Assembly (NCBI GenBank): GCA_947383215.1 | Contig: CANDCP010000026.1 | Span: 1 to 40,947, forward strand | DNA length: 40,947 nucleotides | Direction of reading: 5' to 3' | Origin: an uncultured Roseburia sp. | Lineage (GTDB): Bacteria; Bacillota; Clostridia; Lachnospirales; Lachnospiraceae | Shown: piece after piece, positions 24,977 through 33,934 of the stretch | Numbering within the stretch: the first letter of the stretch is position 1 | How the letters are laid out: each line of letters begins with the position of its first letter | Program-made: the position numbers and the translations under genes | The notes under the pieces: model-generated | Seen by the model: the letters and a program-made list of their open reading frames with translations, nothing else | Told to the model about the DNA's origin: nothing | Databases searched by the model: none

Positions 24977-25790
24977 ATATACAGATACAATCCCCGACCG
25001 AAACTCTGTAACACCGCTTTTGCAGAAGCCGTTCCAGATACACGCAGGCCTTCTGCCCAGTACAGTGCAACGGATAAAACAGATCGATATCCTGACGCTT
25101 CAGCTCTTCCCCCACATACGCTATGTAGTCCTCCGACGCATGCATCAGATGCATCCCGGCCACAAACGCGTGAATATGTTCCCCCTCAAAATATTTATGT
25201 ATATGGGCAATACAGTTTAAAACGCCCGGATGGCAGCATCCCGCAAGGACGACCAGGCCGGCGGGCTGGCGAAGAATCAGCATCTGCTCGTCCTCCATGA
25301 GATCTGAGCGGTAAAATCCTTCATGCTCAACGAAAAACTCTCCCGGCTTCCCGTCGGCGCCATCCCTTCCGATATTCCCCAGAAGATAGATATCCGGATA
25401 TAGCATTGTCAAATCCTCGGTCACAAAGACGAGATTCTTCGGCGGACGCTCCCTCCATGGAACGCTGATATCCCGGTAAAGCGTTTTCCCCATACCTTTT
25501 GCGCATTTATGCGAAAGCGCCTCGCCCCGCAGATACACCGGCATCTTCATCTTTCCGAACAGATACTCCAATCCGCCGCAGTGGTCATAATGTCCGTGGC
25601 TTAATATGACAGCCTCGGCCTCGGCCGGATCTTTCTCCATCCTCCCGGCGTTCTTTAAAAATACATCCGTCTGCCCGGTATCAAACAGTAACGCGCGGGC
25701 CGGCGTTTCCACAAGCACGGACAACCCGTGCTCGCCCAGAAATCCGCGTCTGTAAACCGTATTCTCACTTAAAATACTTAACCGTATCAT
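24975..25790 (-). CDS. MBL-fold metallo-hydrolase (COG1237 type)
   Basis: A 271-residue metallo-beta-lactamase-fold hydrolase. The dinuclear-metal motif is ILSHGHYDHCGGLEYL, with further ligands likely in GCCHPGVLN (about residue 185) and the late LHCTG His. The opening IRLSILSENTVYRRGFLGEHGLSVLVE and FDTGQTDVFLKNA match the group annotated as dihydropterin-type phosphate synthase-like (COG1237), whose reaction in bacteria is not established. A GAGGA site lies 11 nt before the ATG. It begins 18 nt after the alarmone synthetase gene and is probably co-transcribed with it. Confidence 0.88.
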   Translation of the reverse strand: MIRLSILSENTVYRRGFLGEHGLSVLVETPARALLFDTGQTDVFLKNAGRMEKDPAEAEAVILSHGHYDHCGGLEYLFGKMKMPVYLRGEALSHKCAKGMGKTLYRDISVPWRERPPKNLVFVTEDLTMLYPDIYLLGNIGRDGADGKPGEFFVEHEGFYRSDLMEDEQMLILRQPAGLVVLAGCCHPGVLNCIAHIHKYFEGEHIHAFVAGMHLMHASEDYIAYVGEELKRQDIDLFYPLHCTGQKACVYLERLLQKRCYRVSVGDCICI

Positions 25791-25808
25791 ATTGTATATT
25801 TTCCTCTT

Positions 25809-26495
25809 TTACGTTGTCGCCCCCACCGACGGCATCTGCTTCCACACATCGTGCCGCTGGGCAGCCCTGGCCTCTAAAATCGCCTCGTTCAGCGATAACA
25901 TTTTTGCATCCAGCATAGATACAATCTCCGCGCAGTCCCGCAAATCCCTGCTGATATAATCCGGCGCATTCCCCTCAAATTTGTAATAAATCTTATGCTC
26001 TAAGCTCGCCCAGAAATCCATGGCTATGGTCCGAATCTGGATCTCCACCTTCGTATCTACCACGCGGTCTGACAGGAAAATCGGTACGGTCACCAACATG
26101 TGATAACTCTTGTATCCGCTTGCCTTCGGATTTTTGATATAATCTTTCACCGATACGACTGTCAGATCATTCTGCTTGCCTATCATCTCTGCCATACGAT
26201 AAATATCGGACGTAAAAGAGCACACAATACGGATACCGGCGATATCATTGATATAATTTACCATGTGATCAATCGTGCTCTCGTACCCGTAGCGCTTTAA
26301 CTTTTTTACAATGCTTTCCGGCGACTTTATTCTGGACTTTATGTATTCAATTGGATTGTATTGATGCACATGCTGAAATTCATCATTGAGAATCTCAAGC
26401 TTTGTCCCGACTTCCTTTAACGCCGAGTTATACAAAAATATGATAGTATTCCAACTGTCAATCCCTTCCCCATTTACTTGTCCCGCCAACTCCAT
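25809..26495 (-). CDS. Small alarmone synthetase (RelQ/YjbM type)
   Basis: A single-domain (p)ppGpp synthetase, 228 residues, with no HD hydrolase and no TGS/ACT regulatory domains. It transfers pyrophosphate from ATP to GDP or GTP. Motifs seen: IKSPESIVKKLKRYG, DIAGIRIVCSF (residues about 85-95), GYKSYHMLVTVP and VEIQIRTIAMDFWASLEHK. The catalytic Asp and Glu positions of the family are intact as read. A GGAGGA site precedes the ATG. A weak extended -10 (TGGTATACT) lies about 110 nt upstream. Co-transcription with the MBL-fold gene is likely. Confidence 0.92.
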   Translation of the reverse strand: MELAGQVNGEGIDSWNTIIFLYNSALKEVGTKLEILNDEFQHVHQYNPIEYIKSRIKSPESIVKKLKRYGYESTIDHMVNYINDIAGIRIVCSFTSDIYRMAEMIGKQNDLTVVSVKDYIKNPKASGYKSYHMLVTVPIFLSDRVVDTKVEIQIRTIAMDFWASLEHKIYYKFEGNAPDYISRDLRDCAEIVSMLDAKMLSLNEAILEARAAQRHDVWKQMPSVGATT

Positions 26496-26694
26496 ATGTC
26501 ATTCCTCCAAATGTCTGCAATTCCACAACTTTTACTAAAATCCCGCAAAACGGTTCCTATTATTATATGCCGAAAAAAGGCACAGTATTACTTTTATCTT
26601 GAGTATACCACACTTTTTGACATTTTTGTTGTTTTTCGTCAACATTTTAAAGAATATTTAATAAAATTGCACAAGTTTAGAGAAATGTTTCCTT

Positions 26695-27756
26695 CTATAA
26701 ATCAAGTTTCAAATCGTTTTCACGAATCCATCCGATTTTTCGGAAAAACAGGCCGAACAGCCACGTCAACGCTGCCGGGAGCACAAAGCAGACAAGCGCC
26801 ATGCCGATCCAGTCAAACGCCGTAACCGCGGATTTAACGCCCGCCGCCACATCCTGTATCCATCCCGTATAGACGCCGATCTGCCCGACAAACCCGCAGG
26901 TCCCCATCCCTGAAGCCACGGCCGCGCCGTTCATCTCAAGGCCAAAAATACAGGTGGCAACCGGTCCGACCACGGCCGAAGAGAGGATTGCCGGCAGCCA
27001 GATCCTCGGATTTTTCACAATATTCCCCATCTGAAGCATAGAGGTCCCAATCCCCTGCGCAAAGAGGCCGCCCCAACGGTTTTCCCGAAAGCTTAACACT
27101 GCGAATCCGACCATCTGCGCACAACAGCCTGCCAGGGCCGCTCCCCCCGCAAGACCGGTCAGATTCAACGCCGCGCAGATCGCCGCGCTGCTGATCGGAA
27201 GCGTCAGAGCGATTCCCACGAGAACCGAGACTACGATCCCCATAAAAAACGGCTGTAATTCCGTCGCCCACATGATCGCCCCTCCGACGGCGCCGGCCGC
27301 TTTTCCGATTGCCGGAGCCCACCAGATACTGAGGCCTGCGCCGACAAATACCGTGACAAACGGCGTAACGATAATATCAATCTTCGTCTCCTTCGACACA
27401 AGCTTGCCAAATTCCGCCGCGAAAATCGCCACCACGAGCACCGCCAACGGTCCTCCCGCTCTTCCCAGCTTATTTGCCGCGACACCCGCCGCCGCCAGCG
27501 AAAACAAAACAAGCGGCGGACACTGCAGGGCAAACCCGATTGAAATTGCCATTGCCGCCCCCGTAGCATCTTTCGCAAAAGTACCGATGGACACGAGCAG
27601 CTCCACCCCCGCCTGCTCTCCGATGGTCGAAATGATCGTTCCGATCAGCAGAGACGCAAAAAGCCCCTGGGCCATCGCGCCCAGGGCGTCAATTCCGTAC
27701 CTCTTTGCCGAAATCTCTATGTTCTTGCGCTTTAAATACGCTTTTACTTTTTCCAT
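26695..27756 (-). CDS. Orphan EIIC-type membrane transporter (PTS_EIIC_2)
   Basis: A 353-residue protein with about ten membrane segments, of the PTS_EIIC_2 family. It opens MEKVKAYLKRKNIEISAKRYG and has long Gly/Ala-rich helices such as AAICAALNLTGLAGGAALAG. No EIIA or EIIB partner is fused or nearby, so phosphoryl-coupled transport is uncertain. The start at 27756 has AAGGAGGG; an upstream open frame has no such site. It begins 10 nt after the stop codon of the NiaR-like regulator and is the last gene of that cluster, which makes it a candidate target of the regulator. The substrate is unknown. Confidence 0.85.
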   Translation of the reverse strand: MEKVKAYLKRKNIEISAKRYGIDALGAMAQGLFASLLIGTIISTIGEQAGVELLVSIGTFAKDATGAAMAISIGFALQCPPLVLFSLAAAGVAANKLGRAGGPLAVLVVAIFAAEFGKLVSKETKIDIIVTPFVTVFVGAGLSIWWAPAIGKAAGAVGGAIMWATELQPFFMGIVVSVLVGIALTLPISSAAICAALNLTGLAGGAALAGCCAQMVGFAVLSFRENRWGGLFAQGIGTSMLQMGNIVKNPRIWLPAILSSAVVGPVATCIFGLEMNGAAVASGMGTCGFVGQIGVYTGWIQDVAAGVKSAVTAFDWIGMALVCFVLPAALTWLFGLFFRKIGWIRENDLKLDL

Positions 27757-27766
27757 TTTTCCCTCC

Positions 27767-28291
27767 TTAAGGCCGCCGCGCCTCCCCAAACGCCGCATTT
27801 ATCCTTTTCTCTATTCGATCCAGCTCCTCTTCGGTATCCGCCTCTATGGTATGGAAATGGCGTCCTCCGGTCAGTGTCATCAAAGACTGCGAGCCGCTGG
27901 ATTTGATCTTCTCTATAAACTCATCCACATCCAGCCTGTTCTTTAAAATTAAGTCTCCTGTCAGCTGCCCGTATACGTCATGCTCCACGACCACATCCAG
28001 CACCCTGCCGCCGCAGTCCACAATTGTATAAAGCTCCTCCCGCATCTCCTCGTCCGTGTGGCATACGGCGATTGTGCGCCGCGCCCTCTCTCTTCCCACA
28101 TACGGATCATAAAGGATGTATCCCTTATTCGTGCTTAAAATATTTTTGTCCAGCGCCCGAAGCAAAGCAATATCCTGCACAATCACCTGCCTGCTGACAC
28201 CCATCAGCCTTGCAAGCTCAGAGCCGGATACCGGCGTCTGCCGGCTCTTTAACAGCTCTATAATTTTATTCCTTCTGCGCGCTCCCTCCAT
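27767..28291 (-). CDS. niaR: NiaR-like 3H-domain transcriptional repressor
   Basis: A 174-residue regulator. Residues about 5-60 form an HTH_11 winged helix (RRNKIIELLKSRQTPVSGSE, ARLMGVSRQVIVQDIALLRA). The rest is a 3H domain, named for three conserved histidines that can be seen here: VVEHDVYGQL and the pair in TGGRHFHTIEAD, plus CHTDEEM. The characterised family member TM1602/NiaR represses niacin uptake and NAD genes when niacin is present. The ATG at 28291 has AGGAGG 6 nt upstream; the earlier TTG in frame is unlikely. It lies 10 nt downstream of a small unknown gene and 10 nt upstream of the orphan EIIC gene. Confidence 0.85.
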   Translation of the reverse strand: MEGARRRNKIIELLKSRQTPVSGSELARLMGVSRQVIVQDIALLRALDKNILSTNKGYILYDPYVGRERARRTIAVCHTDEEMREELYTIVDCGGRVLDVVVEHDVYGQLTGDLILKNRLDVDEFIEKIKSSGSQSLMTLTGGRHFHTIEADTEEELDRIEKRINAAFGEARRP

Positions 28292-28301
28292 GCCGGCCCT
28301 C

Positions 28302-28568
28302 CTAATCCTCTTCAATCACATGGATTTCCAGAAAATCAAAATCGATTTCATCCACAAAACTGTCCTGATAGAATCTTGTCTTCGCATGGCGCTTAAATTC
28401 TTCAATTGTATGATCCAGCCAAATCGGCTTGCTTAAGTCAAACTCATAACAGACTTTTTCAAGCGCCCCGAATATCTTATGCGTTCTGGTATCGGCTCCC
28501 GCGTCCTCTATTGTAATATCGCGAAGCAGCCGGTTATCTTTAAATTCTTTTGCCCACAATCGAAACAT
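28302..28568 (-). CDS. Small conserved-looking unknown protein
   Basis: An 88-residue acidic protein beginning MFRLWAKEFKDNRLLRDITI. It has no membrane helix, signal or metal motif. Sequence alternates helix-like stretches (HKIFGALEKVCYEFDLSKPI, HTIEEFKRHAKTRFYQD) and ends in DFDFLEIHVIEED. I do not recognise the family. The start at 28568 has AAGGTAAGG upstream. It starts 7 nt after the RNA methyltransferase and ends 10 nt before the NiaR-like gene, so the tight packing and good ribosome binding site support it as a real gene. Confidence 0.75.
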   Translation of the reverse strand: MFRLWAKEFKDNRLLRDITIEDAGADTRTHKIFGALEKVCYEFDLSKPIWLDHTIEEFKRHAKTRFYQDSFVDEIDFDFLEIHVIEED

Positions 28569-28575
28569 ATTTGCC

Positions 28576-29346
28576 TTACCTTCTCTGTCTGTTTGCCTCA
28601 TACATCAATAACGTAGCGGCAATCGCCGCATTCAGGGATTCTACCTTTCCCTCCATCGGAATACGAATATAGGCGTCCGCAAGCTTTGCCGTCTCCCGGC
28701 TTAATCCGCTTCCTTCATTTCCGATCAAAAAACCGCAGGGCAACGTATAATCGGGCGCATCATAGCTCATGCTTCCTCTTAAATGCGCCGCGTAAAGGGC
28801 AACCTTTCTCTCCTTTATTTCCGAAATCGTCCCCGCAAAATCCTCCGCGACAAAAAAAGGTACCCGGTAGATACTGCCCATCGTAGCGCGGACGGTCTTG
28901 GGATTATACACATCCACCGTCGCCCGGTTCATAATAATTCCGGTCACGCCCGCGCCCTCTCCTGTCCGAAACATCGTTCCCAAGTTTCCCGGATCCTGGA
29001 TGCTCTCAAGAATCAGAAGATGCACCGTCTTTTTCAGCAGATCTTCTATTCGATACGTTCTCTGACGCGCCAGGCATAAAATACCCTGCGGCGTTTTTGT
29101 GTCCGACGCCTGCGCAAATACCGCGTCCGATAACACTTCACAGGAAATGCCGGACAGCGCCTTCACATTTTCCGGCTCCGACAAAAAACGCTCCGACACA
29201 TAGACCTTCTCCCGCATTTCAGGCGGAAGCTCCTCAAACATCTTTTTTCCTTCCACCACAAAAAGCCCTTGTTCTTTTCGGGCTTTTGCTTTTTTGCTTA
29301 GATTTATTAAATTTTTAACCTGTGGATTACTGCTGCTGGTAATCAT
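28576..29346 (-). CDS. TrmH/SpoU-family RNA methyltransferase
   Basis: A 256-residue SPOUT enzyme that would 2'-O-methylate rRNA or tRNA with SAM. The N-terminal part is the substrate-binding domain (NPQVKNLINLSKKAKARKEQ, FVVEGKKMFEE). The three SpoU motifs are LESIQDPGNLGTMFRTGEGAG, MGSIYRVPFF and LIGNEGSGLSRET continuing to IPMEGKVESLNAAIAATLL. The knot is complete. The start at 29346 lies 2 nt after the pfkA stop codon (TGATTATG) with no separate ribosome binding site, so translation is probably coupled to pfkA. Target nucleotide is not known. Confidence 0.92.
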   Translation of the reverse strand: MITSSSNPQVKNLINLSKKAKARKEQGLFVVEGKKMFEELPPEMREKVYVSERFLSEPENVKALSGISCEVLSDAVFAQASDTKTPQGILCLARQRTYRIEDLLKKTVHLLILESIQDPGNLGTMFRTGEGAGVTGIIMNRATVDVYNPKTVRATMGSIYRVPFFVAEDFAGTISEIKERKVALYAAHLRGSMSYDAPDYTLPCGFLIGNEGSGLSRETAKLADAYIRIPMEGKVESLNAAIAATLLMYEANRQRR

Positions 29347-29348
29347 AA

Positions 29349-30323
29349 TCAGCGCGACAGGCTCTTGCAAATCTGGAACTGATATTCCGGAATTGACTTT
29401 TCCATCGCGAGCGCCTCGTCAATATCATAATCCACAAAATCTCCGTCCTTATATGCAACAAGACGGTTCGATTTCCCCTCGCACAACAAGTCGACGGCAA
29501 GACATCCCATTGTGGACGCATAGACGCGGTCTTTGCAGGTCGGACTTCCGCCGCGCTGCATATGGCCTAAGATCGTCGCCCTTGTCTCCACGCCCGTCGC
29601 GGCCTCAATCCGCTTCGCCATGCTCGTGGAATGACCGATTCCCTCGGCGTTGATAATAATATGATGCTGTTTTCCGCGTTTCCTGTTCTCGATAATATTG
29701 TTCACCAGCTTCTGCTCGTCAAAATCATATTTCTCCGGCAGCAAAATGTCCTCGGCGCCGTTTGCAATCCCGCACCAAAGCGCAATAAAACCGGCGCCGC
29801 GCCCCATCACCTCAATAATACTGCACCGCTCATGAGAGGTAGAGGTATCGCGCACCTTATCAATCGCTTCCATCGCCGTATTGACGGCCGTGTCAAAACC
29901 AATCGTGTAGTCCGTACAGGAAATATCAAGATCAATCGTTCCAGGCACGCCAATCGTGTTGATTCCAAGCGCAGCCAGCTTTTGCGCGCCTTTAAAGGAG
30001 CCGTCTCCCCCGATGACGATCACCCCGTCGATTCCATGCTTTCTGCAAATCTCCGCGCCCTTCGCCTGACCCTCCGGGGTCACAAACTCCAGACACCGCG
30101 CCGTCTGTAAAATCGTACCGCCGCGCTGTATAATATCCGATACGTCCTTTGCCTCCATATCGCTGATTTCTTCCTGAAGCAGACCTGCATACCCTCTTTT
30201 TATGCCTTTTACCTTTTTCCCCTTTGCAATCGCCTCACGTACAACCGCACGAATCGCCGCGTTCATACCTGGCGCGTCTCCACCGCTGGTGAGGACGCCG
30301 ATTGTATTGATCTCTTTTGCCAT
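29349..30323 (-). CDS. pfkA: ATP-dependent 6-phosphofructokinase
   Basis: Glycolytic enzyme that phosphorylates fructose 6-phosphate. The 324-residue length and the GGDGS motif (about residue 103) indicate the ATP-using rather than pyrophosphate-using type. GVLTSGGDAPGMNAAIR forms the nucleotide loop and EVMGRGAGFIALW the sugar-phosphate region. The catalytic motif usually TIDND reads TIDLD here (about residues 126-130): both Asp are kept and the Asn is replaced by Leu. An AGGAGG site precedes the ATG. It is first in an operon with the SpoU enzyme, a small protein, the NiaR-like regulator and the EIIC gene. A cre-like site lies in its leader. Confidence 0.96.
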   Translation of the reverse strand: MAKEINTIGVLTSGGDAPGMNAAIRAVVREAIAKGKKVKGIKRGYAGLLQEEISDMEAKDVSDIIQRGGTILQTARCLEFVTPEGQAKGAEICRKHGIDGVIVIGGDGSFKGAQKLAALGINTIGVPGTIDLDISCTDYTIGFDTAVNTAMEAIDKVRDTSTSHERCSIIEVMGRGAGFIALWCGIANGAEDILLPEKYDFDEQKLVNNIIENRKRGKQHHIIINAEGIGHSTSMAKRIEAATGVETRATILGHMQRGGSPTCKDRVYASTMGCLAVDLLCEGKSNRLVAYKDGDFVDYDIDEALAMEKSIPEYQFQICKSLSR

Positions 30324-30340
30324 GCTTGCTACCTCCTATA

Positions 30341-30353
30341 TGTAAGCGCTTCA
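30341..30353 (-). promoter_or_regulatory. cre-like site in the pfkA leader
   Basis: TGTAAGCGCTTCA resembles the catabolite-responsive element (TGWAANCGNTNWCA) with one base missing from the right half. It lies between the pfkA promoter and its ribosome binding site, a position where CcpA binding would block transcription. Confidence 0.3.
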
Positions 30354-30378
30354 TCTTATACTTTATCTAATCTATCCT

Positions 30379-30407
30379 ATTTTAATCCCAAATCCTTTAT
30401 TTTGCAA
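30379..30407 (-). promoter_or_regulatory. pfkA promoter inside the end of dnaE
   Basis: TTGCAA (30407-30402), 17-nt spacer and TAAAAT (30384-30379) on the minus strand. The -35 lies within the last codons of dnaE, so pfkA can be made independently. Confidence 0.6.
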
Positions 30408-33400
30408 TCCTTTCCAATGACTTTTCTACAAGTTTTACATTATTTTTGCCAACAAAACCATACATTTCCTCTAACAGCGCGCCGTTCACACCGACGCTTC
30501 TATTCGCCGGCAGACGTTTCATCTGTTTCGTGTCCGATAAATAGATGACGACGCTGTCGCCCCCGTCATAATTTTTCATCCGGTCAAACAATTCCGCCTC
30601 CTTATCCGCATAGGCCTGCATCGTCTCAAACTGCAGCCAAAGCTCGCGCTTTGTCTCGTCAAACGAATATATTTTTTCACAGATAATTTTTCCGTTGCGC
30701 TCCTCCTCGACGCTCGCCCTGCCCAAAACAAAAATCTTAGCGTCGGTCTCAAGCTTTGCATGGTAACGCTCGTAATCGCGCGGAAATACGATAACCTCCA
30801 CCGTTCCGACGAGATCCTCTAACGTAAGAAACGCCATCGTCTGATTATTTTTTGTATATTTTATCGTTTTTTCGGTGATCATACCGCCCAGCATGACCCT
30901 CTCATTGTCGCCGACCTTTACCGCGCCCGTCTCTTCATCCAGTACGAAATCGTTCGTGTTGCGCGTCGCATTTTTTTTGAGCTTCTCCACATATTCTTCC
31001 AAAGGATGCCCTCTGATATACACGCCGAGAACCTCTTTTTCAAATCCTAACAGCTCTTCTCTGTCGTATTCCTCTATATCGGGAAGCCGGATCTCAAAAT
31101 CCTTTTTCTCCTCCTCGCCGGCGATATCAAACAGCGTCATCTGTCCGGCCATGGAATGCTTCTTCTCCTGATTTACCGCGTCGAGCAACGACCCGTAAAT
31201 CATCATTTTCTGTCTGCGGTTCCCCTCGAACCCGTCAAGCGCCCCGGCCTTGATGAAATTCTCAATTGTGCGCTTGTTTACTTCCCGGCCCGCCATACGC
31301 GTGATAAAATCATTCAGCGTGCGAAACTCTCCTCTCTCTTCCCGCTCCGCAATAATCGCCTCGATCACCGGACGGCCAACGCTTTTAATCGCGGACAGGC
31401 CGTACCGGATCGCATTCCCCGACACGGAAAAACCGCTCTCGCCCTCATTGATATCGGGCGGAAGCAGCTCGATCTCCATCTGTCTGCACGTATAAATATA
31501 TTCCGAAACTTTGCCGGTATTGTCAATCACCGACGTCATCAGCGCCGCCATAAATTCAATCGGGTAATAATATTTTAAGTACGCCGTCTGATACGACACC
31601 ACCGCGTACGCGGCCGCATGCGATTTGTTAAAGGCATATTTGGCGAAGTCTACCATGGAATCGTAAATCCCGTTCGCCACGCGCTCATCAATTCCGTTTT
31701 GAATGCAGCCCTTAATGTTCTGCTCCTCGTTTCCGTAAACAAAATTTTTGCGCTCGGCGTCGATCACATATTGCTTCTTCTTGCTCATTGCGCGCCTGAT
31801 ATTGTCCGCCTGTCCCATGGTATAGCCCGCCAGATTCTGCACAATCTGCATCACCTGCTCCTGATATACGATACAGCCGTAGGTCGGTTCGAGAATCGGT
31901 TCCAATTCCTTACAATCATAGCTGATATTTCCCGAATCATTTTTTCCTCTGATATACTTTGGAATAAAGTCCATCGGACCCGGGCGATAAAGTGAAATTC
32001 CCGCTATCACGTCCTCTAAGCTTCCCGGCTTTAACTCCTTCATAAAGTTTTTCATGCCGGCGCTCTCAAGCTGAAACACGCCGTCCGTCCGGCCCGTTCC
32101 AAGCGAATCCAAAACGTCTTTATCCCCGTAATCGATCTGCTCGATATCTAAGGATATTTTTCGGTTTTTTTCCACCATTCTGACTGCGTTTTGAATGACG
32201 GTCAATGTCCTAAGACCCAGAAAATCCATTTTTAACAATCCCAGCTCTTCAATCGTCGTCATCGGAAACTGGGTCGTAATCGTTCCGTCCGAGGCTCTCG
32301 AAAGAGGCACGTACTCATCCATCGGGCGCTGGCTGATTACGACGCCCGCCGCGTGCATGGAAGTATGTCTCGGAAGACCCTCCAAACGCTTCGACATATC
32401 GATTAGGCTTTTGACCGTCTCATCCCTCTCGTACAAAGCCCGCAGCTCGGGATTCATCTTCAGCGCCTTCTCTATCGTAATTCCAAGTTCATTCGGAATA
32501 CTCTTGGCAATGTTGTCCACAAAAGCGTACGATAAGTCCATCACGCGCCCCACATCGCGAATGACCCCTCTCGCCGCAAGCGTACCAAAGGTTACAATCT
32601 GCGTCACACAGTCTTTGCCGTACTTTTCCACTACATAGTCGATCACTTCCTGACGCCTTTCGAAGCAGAAATCCACGTCAATATCCGGCATGGAAACACG
32701 CTCGGGGTTTAAAAAACGCTCAAAAATCAAACCGTATTTGATCGGATCTATATTCGTAATCCCCGTCGTATACGATACCAGGCTGCCGGCCGCGCTTCCC
32801 CTTCCCGGCCCGACCATGATGCCCTGCTCCCTCGCAAACCGGATAAAATCCCATACAATCAAAAAATAATCGACGTATCCCATATTGCGGATCACCGCAA
32901 GCTCCTCCGTAAGTTTGGGGGCAAGCCCATCCGCCCCGTCCCCATAGCGCTCTTTTAATCCGTCAAAGCAAAGTTTATTTAAATACGTCCAGGAATCATA
33001 GCCCTCGGGCACTTCAAAATGCGGCACCTTCGTATTGCCAAACTCAATCTCCACCAGACAGCGGTTCGCTATCTTCTGGGTATTTTCAAGCGCCTGCAGC
33101 GCATACGGAAACAGCGCCCTCATCTCCTCTTCGGATTTCACATAATATTGTCCGCCCTCGTAGCGCATCCGATCCTCGTCAGAGAGTTTCTTGCCTGTCT
33201 GCATACAGAGAAGTATATCGTGCGGCTCCGCGTCCGCGGCATACGTATAATGAATATCATTTGTAGCCACCAGCTCAATTCCCGTATCCCGGCTCAGGCG
33301 CAAAAGCTGCTGATTTACGGTTTTCTGCTGCGCCAGTCCGTGATCCTGAAGCTCCAGAAAGAAATTTCCTTTTCCGAAGCACTCTTCATACCTTAAGGCA

Positions 33401-33873
33401 ACGCCCTTCGCCTCCTCATACATTCCTCTTGCAAGATAACGCTGAACCTCCCCCGCAAGGCAGGCGCTTAGCGCGATAATCCCCTCATGGTACTCCGTCA
33501 GCACTTCCATATCCACGCGCGGTTTGTAATAGTATCCCTCCACAAACCCCTTGGATACGATTTTCATAAGATTCCCATAGCCTGTATTGTTCTGCGCAAG
33601 AAGCACAAGATGGTAATAGCGGTCGTCGCCGTGGCTGCTCTCTCTGTCAAAACGCGAACCCGGCGCCACATAGACCTCGCAGCCAATCACCGGATTAATC
33701 CCCGCGGCTTTCGCCTCCTTATAAAATTCTATGACTCCGAACATGACTCCGTGGTCCGTAATCGCCGCCGCATTCATGCCAAGCTCCTTCACGCGGGCGA
33801 CATATTCCTTTATTTTATTGGAGCCGTCCAAAAGGCTGTATTCCGTATGCGTATGTAAATGCACAAAAGCCAT
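30397..33873 (-). CDS. dnaE: DNA polymerase III alpha subunit
   Basis: Replicative C-family polymerase of the DnaE type, 1158 residues. The N-terminal PHP domain opens FVHLHTHTEYSLLDGS and keeps ITDHGVMFGV. The catalytic Asp pair is in MPDIDVDFCFERRQEV (about residues 397-403). The nucleotide-binding palm sequence GPGRGSAAGSLVSY precedes it. A helix-hairpin-helix region follows near 830-880 and an OB fold near 985-1060 (VMLGGMITEKTIKYTKNNQ). No proofreading exonuclease domain is inserted, so it is not PolC. Low-GC Firmicutes usually have PolC too, elsewhere in the genome. A GAGAGGC site precedes the ATG. Confidence 0.96.
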   Translation of the reverse strand: MAFVHLHTHTEYSLLDGSNKIKEYVARVKELGMNAAAITDHGVMFGVIEFYKEAKAAGINPVIGCEVYVAPGSRFDRESSHGDDRYYHLVLLAQNNTGYGNLMKIVSKGFVEGYYYKPRVDMEVLTEYHEGIIALSACLAGEVQRYLARGMYEEAKGVALRYEECFGKGNFFLELQDHGLAQQKTVNQQLLRLSRDTGIELVATNDIHYTYAADAEPHDILLCMQTGKKLSDEDRMRYEGGQYYVKSEEEMRALFPYALQALENTQKIANRCLVEIEFGNTKVPHFEVPEGYDSWTYLNKLCFDGLKERYGDGADGLAPKLTEELAVIRNMGYVDYFLIVWDFIRFAREQGIMVGPGRGSAAGSLVSYTTGITNIDPIKYGLIFERFLNPERVSMPDIDVDFCFERRQEVIDYVVEKYGKDCVTQIVTFGTLAARGVIRDVGRVMDLSYAFVDNIAKSIPNELGITIEKALKMNPELRALYERDETVKSLIDMSKRLEGLPRHTSMHAAGVVISQRPMDEYVPLSRASDGTITTQFPMTTIEELGLLKMDFLGLRTLTVIQNAVRMVEKNRKISLDIEQIDYGDKDVLDSLGTGRTDGVFQLESAGMKNFMKELKPGSLEDVIAGISLYRPGPMDFIPKYIRGKNDSGNISYDCKELEPILEPTYGCIVYQEQVMQIVQNLAGYTMGQADNIRRAMSKKKQYVIDAERKNFVYGNEEQNIKGCIQNGIDERVANGIYDSMVDFAKYAFNKSHAAAYAVVSYQTAYLKYYYPIEFMAALMTSVIDNTGKVSEYIYTCRQMEIELLPPDINEGESGFSVSGNAIRYGLSAIKSVGRPVIEAIIAEREERGEFRTLNDFITRMAGREVNKRTIENFIKAGALDGFEGNRRQKMMIYGSLLDAVNQEKKHSMAGQMTLFDIAGEEEKKDFEIRLPDIEEYDREELLGFEKEVLGVYIRGHPLEEYVEKLKKNATRNTNDFVLDEETGAVKVGDNERVMLGGMITEKTIKYTKNNQTMAFLTLEDLVGTVEVIVFPRDYERYHAKLETDAKIFVLGRASVEEERNGKIICEKIYSFDETKRELWLQFETMQAYADKEAELFDRMKNYDGGDSVVIYLSDTKQMKRLPANRSVGVNGALLEEMYGFVGKNNVKLVEKSLERIAK

Positions 33874-33934
33874 CTTTTTTGCCTCTCTCTATCTCTTTCT
33901 GTCGAAATTCCTTCAAGCCGCTCTGCCGCATATC

